In this document: positions 25,043 to 34,367 of the stretch, one piece after another
Numbering within the stretch: position 1 is the stretch's first letter
Layout: each line of letters starts with the position of its first letter
Source: Blastomyces gilchristii SLH14081
Lineage: Eukaryota; Ascomycota; Eurotiomycetes; Onygenales; Ajellomycetaceae
Reading direction: 5' to 3'
Length of the DNA: 64,000 bases
Assembly: GCF_000003855.2 (NCBI RefSeq)
Contig: NW_003101678.1
Coordinates: 1,468,470-1,532,469, forward strand
The notes under the pieces: model-generated
Seen by the model: only the letters and a program-made list of their open reading frames with translations
Databases searched by the model: none
What the model was told of the DNA's origin: nothing
Translations under genes and position numbers: made by a program

Positions 25043-28000
25043 ATGAATATACAACAAAAACAACAAAAAAAGTTTAAAAACTCTTCAAAAATCACATTTA
25101 TTCAAAATAATGTGGATAGAAACTCAAATTGTATTTATTCTTGTCTTCAAATTGCATTTGAACAAAAAGTTGATTTTGTACTACTTCAGGAACCGAATTT
25201 TGATGCTGAGCAGAATTACATCATTTCTCATTCAAGCTACTACTGCTTTCTACCTCAAAAGTCTGAGATAAAGTCAAGAGTAGTGATCTATGAAAGAAAG
25301 AGATCAAGATATCAATTTAATCTAAGATTTGATATCATGTCTGACCCTGATATTCTGATGGGTGATATTATAGATAAAGAAAATGAGTTTGATACTATAC
25401 AGCTCATAAATATCTATAATGAAAAGTCATTGAAGGAAAATAACAATATCTGGACAATTGATAGAGGATTTCTGAACATAACTTCATCAAGAAACTCTAT
25501 AATTGCAGGAGATTTCAATGCACATCATCCCTGATGAAATTCAGAATGCAAGAGAGCAGTGAGAGCTGATAATCTGGTTGAATAAACCTTTGAGCATTCA
25601 ATAGATTTGGTTAATAAGTCTGATCAACAAACATTCTTTAGAAAAGGCATGAAACAGAAGTCTATTATAGATCTAACCTTCATATCACAAAATCTAATGA
25701 AAAGAAGACTTGTAAACTGGTTTATTAATTCAAATGAGACATCAGAATCAGGTCATAAGATTATTCAATTTGATATTGAACTGAGTGAAAAACAAATAAG
25801 TGAAAATCCTCTTCTCTCTAATCAGTATAACTTTGAAAAAGCTGATTGAAAAGCAGTTGAAGAAAGCATAAAACTGTGTAAATCTGAAAGACAGAATGAG
25901 CTATATTGGAATTCTGGTCAAGATATCTCAAATGAAATGCTTGAGAATAGAGTGAAGCTTATTACATCTATTATTCTAACAAGTGTTAGAGATAATATTT
26001 CAAAAAGAAAATCTTCTGAGTATTCAAAACCTTGGTGAAATGAGAATATCTCATCTGAAAGAAAAGAATTAGCTACTGCTAGAAGAGANNNNNNNNNNNN
26101 NNNNNNNNNNNNNNNNNNNNNNNNNNNNNNNNNNNNNNNNNNNNNNNNNNNNNNNNNNNNNNNNNNNNNNNNNNNNNNNNNNNNNNNNNNNNNNNNNNNN
26201 NNNNNNNNNNNNNNNNNNNNNGCTTTTAACTATACTAAAACAAGAAGTGTAGCAAAACTTCCAGCCTTAGAATATGAGTTTCAGAATGAATCATATACAG
26301 CAAACTCTTTTGAGGAAAAATGTCAAGCTTTCATGAGAATTCTCTTTCAGAACTCACCAGATTCAGATTCAGATTCAGAGGAAGAGAATATATCACTTCT
26401 CAACTACATTGATGAAAATGACTGGGAATGGCCTGATCTTACACAAGATGAATTAGAGTCAGCTATCTTCTCAAGTTCTGTTAAAACTGCTGCAGGTCCT
26501 GATTCAATTAATCACTTAATTATTCAAAATACATATTCCTACTTAAAGAATGAATATTTTGAGCTCTTTTTCAATCTCTTGAAAAATGGATATCATTCTG
26601 AATGCTGAAGAGAAGCCACTGGAGTGATTCTTGCAAAACCTAATAGAAAAACTTCAATTCCTAAGTCATATGAAGTAATATCTCTATTGAACTGCCTAGA
26701 AAAGGTTTTAGAAAAGATAATAGCTACTCAACTATCTTTTATAAGCTCTATAGATGATTCTCTTTTATTCAGTGAATAAATGAGAGATAGAAAACAGTGT
26801 TCTGTAATTGACACTGTTCTCTCAGTTGTTCATGATATTCAAATAGCAAAGCATGAGAGTCTGGTCTCAACTGCAGTTTTTATTGATATAAAAGAAGCAT
26901 TTGATCATGTTTCAAAGTCAAAGTTAATTCAGACATTGAAGATATTAAAACTGTCACTTTCTCTAATAAAATGAGTTAACTGTTTTATGTCTAAAAGAAT
27001 TATACAACTCTTCTTTGATGGAATGAAACAAGATAAGCCTGAGATAAAAATAGGAGTATCACAGGAATCTTCAATCTCACTCATTTTATTTGCAATATAC
27101 ACTGTATATCTATTCAAAAATAGAAATATGAGAATAGTGTGATCTCTGAGTTATGTGAATGATATTGATCTAGTCTACAGCTCAAAAACTATCAAAGAGA
27201 ATTTGAAAGTAATTGAAGAAGCTGTAAAGAAAATCTTTGTTAGAGCAGATATCAATCAAATTCAATTTAATATGAATAAAACTGAGTTAATTCATTTCTT
27301 TCCTAGATTCAATGAGAAAGAACTATCTCTAACTCTTTTAAATAGAGAGATTAAACCCAGTGTAAATGTCAAATGATTAGGAGTATGGTTAAACTCTAAG
27401 TTGAATTTTAAATATCACATTCAACAAAGAACTGTCAAGGCAGAAAGACTATTGAACAACATAATCAGACTATCAAATACAGAGAGGGGTCTATTCTTCC
27501 AGGCTATGAGACAGTTATATATAGCCTGTATTACATCAGTAGCTGATTATGAAGTTCAAGTTTGATGAAATAATCAAGAGAATTTCACTGAACTCTTTCA
27601 AAGTCTGTAAAACAGAGCCTTGAGAAGAATTCTGAGAGCATTCAAATCATCTTCTATTAAAGCAATGGAAATTGAAGCTTCAATTTCTTCTTCTGCTATT
27701 AGATTTGAAAAGGCCTGTATGAACTATGCTCTGAGAGTTGTAAAGATGAGCTCAAATCATATAATCAGAGAAAGAGTCTCTTCTTCATTTTCATCAATTA
27801 ACTCTGGAAATGAACTGGATTGAAATAGATTTCTTGATTGAAATGAAAATAATTCTTCAAAGAAAATGCCTTCTCAACTGTACAGACTATGCTCTCTGAT
27901 TAAAAATCAATTTTCTTCTTTAAATGTTGAAAAAGTTGATCATGAGAAGTTATCACTCTGAAGAGAAAAGCTTGAATCTCTTATAGACTTATAAATAAGT

Positions 28001-29005
28001 GAACTATCAAAAGAGAAAGAATATGAACAGCATTTGAAGAGAATTTCTACAATCAATATAAAAGACTCTATTCTGATTTATTCAGATGACTTAAAAAATG
28101 AGAACTTGAATAGATTAGGCACAGGCATTGCTTATACTGAAGATAATATCAATTTTATCTCAGATTTCTGGAATCTAGGCTGTGAATGTGAAGTCTTTGA
28201 TGCTGAACTATTTGCAATAGTGAAAGCTTTCAAACTCATTGAAATAAAATCTCATAAAAGAGAAAATTGTTTGAAAGAGGCATGAATATTCTCTGATAGT
28301 CAAGCTGCTTTAAAAAGACTTAGAAATAGTCAGATTTATAATGATCAAATGAATCTTGAACTGATCTTAAACTCTGTTTTGAAAATTCAAAAGAGAAGAA
28401 TATTAAAGCTGATAATTCATCTGCACTGAGTTCCTGCTCATATGAATATTCATGGCAATGAATTGACTGATTCAGCTGCAAAAAAGGGTGTAGAATTAAG
28501 CAGATCTATTCAAAAAATTGTGTCCTGGTCTTTTATAAAGAGCAAAATAAAAGAATCTTGTTTAGACAAGTGAAATAAAAGCTGGCAGAAACAAAAGAAG
28601 AGTATACATTATTCAAGATTTGAAACAAAACTCAAGTGGAAATCTTGTTCAATTAAATGTAAAAAGAAAATATTCTCATCTATAATACAGCTGAAACTAG
28701 GACATGGCTATTTCAAATCTTATATACAAAGATTTGATGATAGATTTAACTTAATAAAATGCTCATTCTGCAATATAAATGAGAATTCTGAGCATATTGT
28801 AATGCACTCTGCATTATACAATAGTCTCAGAGCCAGATTGAAAGAGAAGTATGATCTAAATCAATTAAATATGAGATTCTTATTCTCAACTGAGACAGGA
28901 ATTAAATACTTAATAGACTTTCTATCAGAAACTCAAGCAGCTACAAGAAAATGGCTAAATTCAGAATTATCTGAATATGAAGAGGAGGAAATCAATCAGA
29001 TATAG
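25043..29005 (+). pseudogene. LINE ORF2 (endonuclease, RT, RNase H), copy B
   Basis: ORF2 relic of about 1,320 codons starting with ATG 29 bp after the ORF1 stop. The N-terminal APE-type endonuclease reads FIQNNVDRNSN, FVLLQEPNF and IIAGDFNAHHP, which are the catalytic Glu and Asp/Asn blocks. It is cut by TGA where the next residues are tryptophan. RT: AAGPDSINHLII, VFIDIKEAFDHVS, and the Y-x-D-D box as YVNDIDLVYS (about 27,150). RNase H follows with IFSDSQAALKRLRNSQ and AHMNIHGNELTDSAAKK. The C-terminal finger reads CSFCNINENSEHIVMHS, where copy D reads ...IIHC. Stop at 29,003-29,005. This layout fits the fungal Tad1/I-like group. Confidence 0.87.
26089..26221. other. Assembly gap of 133 N
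   Basis: A run of N within LINE ORF2. The homologous interval of copy D (53,338-53,470) is also exactly 133 bp. The gap therefore most likely hides ordinary LINE sequence between the endonuclease and RT domains. Confidence 0.95.
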
Positions 29006-29397
29006 TCTGTTAAAACAGCTATACACTCTCTTTTAATAATTTGTTTTGTTATAGTCTCTCTTTACTTTATCTTTTTCTTTATCTTTTTCTTTCAATTTCT
29101 TTCTATACTATCTATTTAATGTGTCTATCTTTGAGACTGTGTTCTTTTTCTCTTTTCCTTTGTCATGATATTGTCAAATGGTTTCAAAGTATCAAAAGAT
29201 GTTAAAACACTGCAATTTGTAAACAGTTTTTGTATTCTGGGCTGGAATTTTCTGATTTTGCATATCTGAAATTGATGAATGTATAATAGTTAACTTTACA
29301 GACATAGGAAAAACCCTGAGAACTAAAAGTTCTCAGGTAGATGTCATAGTCTCTGACTGCATACATCTATAATTGAAGAATAATAATAATAATAATA
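29006..29397 (+). repeat. LINE 3' UTR and (AAT)n tail (copy B)
   Basis: The 3' UTR is shared by copies A (558-930), C (43,061-43,435, reverse) and D (56,249-56,620). A short hairpin-like motif near the end (ctgagaact...agttctcag, about 29,311-29,336) is present in all four copies. The tail is a run of AAT units, not poly(A). Confidence 0.88.
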
Positions 29398-30709
29398 ATT
29401 CTTTGAGTGAGAAGACACTGATCTTCCTCTCAAGTGAGAAGATATATAGATCAATTAGCAGTTGAAAGTGATATATTCTGATTGATTACAATTAATACAC
29501 ATCTCTTATTGATGTTAATCAGTGACTTCTTCAGAGATGATCTCAGAGACTCAGAAGTCTGTTTGAACAGTGAAAACTCTTGCTTATATATAGATATTTG
29601 AGTCTACTTAGTTCATGACATCTGCATCATTATTATTATTCTTCAGCACAGATGTATGAGTAACTAAGATGTAATATCTTCTATCACTGTTCTGTATATT
29701 CTTAAGCTTGATGAGACAGTCATTCAATGTTTCAAGTTATATGCAGAAGCCTTCATAAGTCAGGTCTTTATTTACACTTATGAGAATCTGTAAGAGTTTA
29801 AAAGTTAATGTCTTCTTAAACATAATAATCTTCATTTGATTCTCTCAAGATTAATTATCTACTTCTAAAATCTTAGTGTTGAAGTCAGAGATAAATGTTG
29901 TGAGAGAAGTGTTTCTCTGTCAGACAGTCTATAATCAATCTAATACTTTCTATTGCATAACAGTGTCTTGAAACTGAATATCAAGATATTTGATAATATT
30001 ATCAGATGTTTACAATGCTGGTTCACATGCTTTTATTCAGAGATGAAACTTCTGTTTCATACAATTCTTCAATCATTTATTGATATATTAATCTTGATTC
30101 ATTAGTGAACTGATGACATCTTTATCTACACTTAGTTTCATGAGCATTTCCAGCCTTCATGATTAGTAGAGAGTGAGATTGAAAGTATTGAAATATATGA
30201 AAGCATCTAAGCATTTCTTTAGTACTTGCATTGTGTTCATATTTAATTCTGTTAATGTTGAAATTGCAGGGGTTTCTTGTTGAGTTAATTATTGAATTTC
30301 CTTATATTGATGTTATTGATATGCATGCATATCAGCTATTTATTGTTGTTGTAATTTCAACATTACTCAGAGTCACTGTGATATTACATCTATGCTCATG
30401 TTTAAGAGTTTTCTTATATTATTGTTAGACATGATTATATTATTTATTAGATGTGTGAAATCTGAAGAAGTGTAATTATATGAATATCTCATATATCTGA
30501 AGTGTCAGAACTCTCAGATATTTCACTGACATTCTCTTTATAAGATCTTGTTACAGAGTCAGAGTGACTGATAAGCAAGCTTCTATCTGAAAACTCAGTG
30601 TCTGCTTAACTAATTGATTATTTTTCTATTTCTTATACATTGTTATATGTTCAGATATCTTCTTGATAAGTAATCATTTCTAATAAGAAGATAATGAATG
30701 TTTTTCAAG

Positions 30710-31038
30710 TATAAGAGGCCTACACTGATTAGATCAGTATGATATTTATAGATTTTATATAACAAAGTGAAAAACATTAAAGAAGAGAAGAAAAGAGAAA
30801 GTGTGAGAATCAGTGATTAGAGTGAATATTTATACATGTATGCAGTGACATATGCAGTAACATATGCAGTGAAGCTTCAGAGTGAAAGAATAGAAATTCT
30901 GTAGATTTTCAGCTGAGAATTAATGACTGAGAATTGAAGCTTCAGCAAAGAATCAGTGACTGAGAATCAGAGCCTCAGTAGAAATCTGTGAAGTGTAATA
31001 AAATAGTCTATATGATTGATCAGACACAGCCTGTCATA
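30710..31038 (-). repeat. 5' LTR of family II copy IIa
   Basis: A 329-bp LTR homologous to 16,505-16,837. It starts TATAAGAGGCC and ends CCTGTCATA, both ends showing one RIP-type change. It closes the outermost element of the nest. Beyond it lies unrelated LINE-2 sequence. Confidence 0.87.
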
Positions 31039-31211
31039 CACAGATTCTCAAGACTTATCTCTTATAATAATAACTGAATACTACTCAGTGCTGAGAGATA
31101 CTTAAAGAGCTTATCTTTCTGAGTACTAATATAGACTTTTCAGTTCAGTCTCTGATTCAGTATAACTCTCAGATACTTATACTATTCTACAAGTATAATA
31201 TCAGTTTTCCC

Positions 31212-31717
31212 TAGACTGGCCGCCGGGACCATGAATTTCACATTTGATTTCATTTGATCTGGTTTCATACATTTCTTGGCATGAATCCCGCTGGGACTAG
31301 TCATTAAAAAAACATGCAAAGTGACTATATATCAGATCTTAAAATGGAATCATGACTTGAAAAAAATGAGAAAGTGATCTCATTTGATCTCATTTAGTTC
31401 CATTCTTGATATAAAGTTACTATTTTTAGACATTTTAAGGTTTTTTTTAGACTATTTTTAATTTTTTAAAAAGTAATGCTTTTTGATAACACTTAAATGA
31501 GATTTAAAGTCATTTAAAGCAATAAAAATAATTTAAATTAAGAAGTGAAAATCATGATCTCATTTGAAAAATGTGATAAGAGTAGACAGTAAGTCTCACT
31601 GAGATAGTATGAAACTACTGTCTAATGTTAAAACTGTGTAATAAGATCAGTTGAATTAATAATAGAACTATTAAAAATTCTGGTTCTGATCTCAGACACG
31701 GTCACACAGTCAGTTTA
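31212..31717 (-). mobile_element. hAT-like MITE joined to a SINE
   Basis: A 506-bp copy with ends TAGACTGGCC and CAGTCAGTTTA, same length as the copies at 40,875 and 45,691. Unlike the other three complete copies it has no 8-bp duplication: gttttccc lies on the left and attgagat on the right. On the right it abuts the truncated 3' end of a SINE directly. This points to a deletion or recombination after insertion. Confidence 0.82.
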
Positions 31718-31972
31718 ATTGAGATCATGTCAAGATAACAAGAACATAGAAAAATACAAAGGAGTGACAATTAGATACATGCTATAATAACTTCTCAGCT
31801 CAGGGACATAGAGCGATTCATTGAAGTGATTTGTACACCTCTGTATTTATTACAAACCTGAGGTGCTTGAGTTCTGGATTTAATGTATTCCCTGCGGGTT
31901 TCGAACCCACGCGCCTTGGTTTCCCACGTCAAGGTGCTACCGGGTGGCCGCATTAACTATTCAGCCACCGGC
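31718..31972 (-). mobile_element. tRNA-derived SINE, copy 1, 3'-truncated
   Basis: Reverse-strand copy of the SINE at 33,984-34,352. The head (31,890-31,972) resembles a tRNA with a long variable arm, with an A-box-like GTGGCTGAATAGTT and a B-box-like GGGTTCGAAACCC. It is not a working tRNA: the acceptor stem does not close. The body is about 70% or more alike to copy 2 by eye and preserves more G+C in the head. It lacks the last roughly 110 bp, including the AAT tail, where the MITE begins. It is inserted in the Tad1-like LINE relic. Confidence 0.8.
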
Positions 31973-32849
31973 GGAAAGAACTTCTATAAGATATCAGTGT
32001 TAATAAAGAACTTCTCTAGATAATACTCTGAGAGTTTCAGCTCTGTGTAATATTTATTCAGAAAGCTTTTCACTTATTGAAGTAATTTTAATTTAACTCT
32101 TCTTATTCTAAGCTTGTGAAGTAGATAAATATATAATATATTATCATAGATATCTGTAATATTCAGAAATAACTCACTGATTACTTTGTTTTTATTTCAT
32201 ACTTTATAAATACTTTTCTATAGAAGATGTAAGATTACTTCTATTAATACTATCTTGAGTTCACTTCTATAACTTACTGATAGCAGAGTGTATTTCACAG
32301 CTAGATAGCTCAGTCTTACTACTATAATTACTTTCAGTATTTTACTCATGATACTTAACAGTGCTATAAGTCTATAGACTTTGAGTGTTATATAGTCATT
32401 CATATCTGACTTTCTTAGAATAATAATTATAACTTTTCAGAACTTTACGAGATGATACTCTGTAATTAGATATGTATTAAGTAGTTTAATTAAGTAAGCT
32501 TCTATTTAAGAATATATTATCTGAAGTATATAGTTAAGAATACTGTCTGATTCTGAGATCTTATATACACTTACTTCTATAACTACTTTCTTAATCTCAG
32601 TAGCACTTATTATTGAAGTTATTATAAGAATTAAATACTTACTTAATTTCACATTTCATAGACTTACTTCTCTTGATACTAAGAAGAAGAACTTTATAAT
32701 AAGTGTGACTTTTTTTCTGAAAGTAATAATCTTTATTTTCTAATAGCAGAGTTCTGAGATTAGAGTATTCAGATTGTCTCTATTTCTTATTCATTTAATA
32801 AGTCTATAAATTACTTTGAGATTCTCTGTTATCTTCTATACTCTCTGAC

Positions 32850-32948
32850 TAGACTGGGTGACAGAATTATGAATTTCACATTTAATCTCATTTGATCTAA
32901 TCTCATACATTTCTTGGCGTGAGTCTCATCAGAATCAAGTCTTAAAAA
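32850..32948 (-). mobile_element. MITE end fragment
   Basis: About 95 bp starting TAGACTGGGTGACAG and containing the segment catacatttcttggcgtgag, which matches the right-hand end of the MITE family. Similarity stops at about 32,948 and the other terminus is not found nearby. It is an old or truncated copy in the Tad1-like LINE relic. Confidence 0.65.
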
Positions 32949-33983
32949 AATCTGAAAATGAATTATTTCTGAGAGAAATAGCATGAAAAATGACCAGATT
33001 TAATTCAAGAATAGTGAAATGAGAGTAATTTCTCAGAATAAACAGTAAAAGATAATCATTCTTTCAAAATCAGAATAAGACTGAGACTGAAGATTAAATT
33101 CAGTTCTATTCAGTTCATTCAGTGATTGCTTATATAATCAGAATTTGATAATAATTCTTGATAACACTTATAAAACAATTAAATACATTCTTATATAAGT
33201 TTATTCTTCACTTTCTTATGAAAACTACACTTTTCTAATATACTGTGATCAAAGGTATTAAACTGTCTGATAATTCTATGTTTTATAATCATGAGTTTCT
33301 TAATTATTTCTTCTTATAATTATCTCTGATAATAGTAATAAATATCTTAACTTGAGTTGAACTTTCACTTCATTCTTATCTCTATCAATGAAATTGTCAG
33401 AATATTATATATCATCAGTATAACAGTTGAATATATACTCTTAACAATTTTTTATAACTCTAGAATTGATTTAGCATGTAAATTCATCAGATTATCTTAA
33501 AGATAGCAGTTAAATTCAGTTTTATAAGTATGTAGTTTTATCTAATTTTCAGTTACAATTAATATATATAAGTTCTGTTTCAAAGTAAGTATTATAGTTC
33601 TATATAATATGAAGTCTTATTAAAGATTATTACTTACTAAGAAATTATATTTCACTGTCTTCACATCTCTAATATCTGCTTATTCAAATCTCTGATAGTT
33701 AGCATTGTAGTAGTCTTAAACTAATTTAATATATAAGTCTCATTTCTTCTCTGTTCAATCTTAAGAAGTGTAGATATTAACTTAATAGAAGAGATCTAGT
33801 AGAGCTACTATAGTATAGTGCTCTGTAAAAGATTATTGAGTTTTACTGTAGTAATATATCAGTTTATTTCTTACAGTAATAATAGTCTATGCTATAGTAT
33901 TATCTCAGACTAAATTTCTTTTTAAGTGATTCAACTGCTTCTCAAGATAAGTAAATAAACTGTTGTACACTTATTAGACTGAC

Positions 33984-34352
33984 CCCGGTGGCCGAATGGT
34001 TAATGCGGCCACCCGGTAGTGCCTTGGCGTGGGAAACCAAGGCGTGTGAGTTCGAAACCCGCAGAGAATACATTAAATCTGAAACTCAAGCACTTCAGGT
34101 TTCTAATAAATACAGAGATGTACAAATTGCTTCAATAAATCACTCTATGTTCCTGGGCTGGGAAGTTATTATCGCATGTATTTAATTGTCATTTCTTTGT
34201 ATTTCCTATGTTCTTGTTATCTTGGCGTGGTCTTAACACCTGTATTTCCTCCTGTATAATCAACACTTGACCTGTATTTAACATCATGCAAGAACTCATC
34301 ATAAGCTCCGCTTGCATATGAGTATAATGAAAGAATAATAATAATAATAATA
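33984..34352 (+). mobile_element. tRNA-derived SINE, copy 2, full length
   Basis: A 369-bp short retroelement with a 15-bp target duplication, acttattagactgac (33,969-33,983) and actcattaaactgac (34,353-34,367), differing only by two transitions. The head (33,984-34,065) is tRNA-like with A-box TGGCCGAATGG and B-box GAGTTCGAAACCC, which would act as an internal RNA polymerase III promoter. The unique body contains no open protein signal; the short frame across the head is incidental. The 3' end is tataatgaaag followed by (AAT)n, closely similar to the LINE tail tataattgaag plus (AAT)n. The head looks closest to a Ser- or Leu-type tRNA, but I am not certain. Confidence 0.88.
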
Positions 34353-34367
34353 ACTCATTAAACTGAC

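Larger units (their letters stand above)
24289..29397 (+). mobile_element. LINE copy B, 5'-truncated, least mutated copy
   Basis: A 5.1-kb non-LTR retrotransposon flanked by a 16-bp duplication, attctttgagtgagaa, at 24,273-24,288 and 29,398-29,413. It is 5'-truncated within ORF1: its first bases correspond to copy D position about 51,543. It ends in an (AAT)n tail at about 29,380-29,397. It interrupts family II gag of copy IIa. It carries fewer stops than copies A, C and D and so is the best readable version. A run of 133 N (26,089-26,221) interrupts ORF2. Confidence 0.95.
7289..31038 (-). mobile_element. Ty3/gypsy chromovirus family II, copy IIa, split by three nested insertions
   Basis: One minus-strand element whose pieces lie at 7,289-7,805, 15,056-16,504, 22,249-24,288, 29,398-30,709 and an LTR at 30,710-31,038. 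Joined in order, the pieces are colinear with the uninterrupted copy IIb (16,505-22,243): truncated 3' LTR (7,289-7,476), chromodomain and integrase, RNase H, RT, protease, gag, 5' LTR. The interruptions are copy Ib, copy IIb and LINE copy B, each with a TSD that restores the IIb-like sequence across the joint. All frames are broken by RIP-type stops. The start of its left LTR is missing at the MITE/Ia joint, so its own TSD cannot be tested. Confidence 0.85.
31039..33960 (-). mobile_element. Second LINE family (Tad1-like), minus-strand relic
   Basis: A heavily mutated non-LTR element unlike the LINE of copies A-D. The minus-strand frame 32,403-32,218 reads YRLIALLSIMSKILKVI, RLSYLAVKYTLLSVSYRS, matching the RT finger block Y.PiaLLNt.gKi.E..i..RLsyLae..gLLp...fG.r of Tad1-type fungal LINEs. 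Further along the strand (about 32,160-31,975) come DIYDNILYIYLLHKLRIRR and YTELKLSEYY, the region of AFDNV.h..LLhnLR.RR. A piece at 31,039-31,210 reads YKYLRVILNQRLN (family: yLGvilD.kL). The stretch that would hold the YxDD box is missing, replaced by a MITE and a SINE. The part above 32,950 is too decayed to assign firmly. Confidence 0.65.

Noticed and set aside
26929..27117. Conserved 62-residue protein opposite the LINE (also 45,324 and 54,172)
   Set aside because: It is antisense to LINE RT in copies B, C and D; the RT frame carries the motifs.
31890..31972. Functional tRNA gene on the minus strand
   Set aside because: A- and B-box-like motifs are present but the acceptor stem does not pair, and the sequence continues into a SINE body that recurs at 33,984.
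33988..34185. Protein of 65 residues across the SINE head
   Set aside because: The frame lies over a tRNA-like head and SINE body and is not conserved in SINE copy 1.
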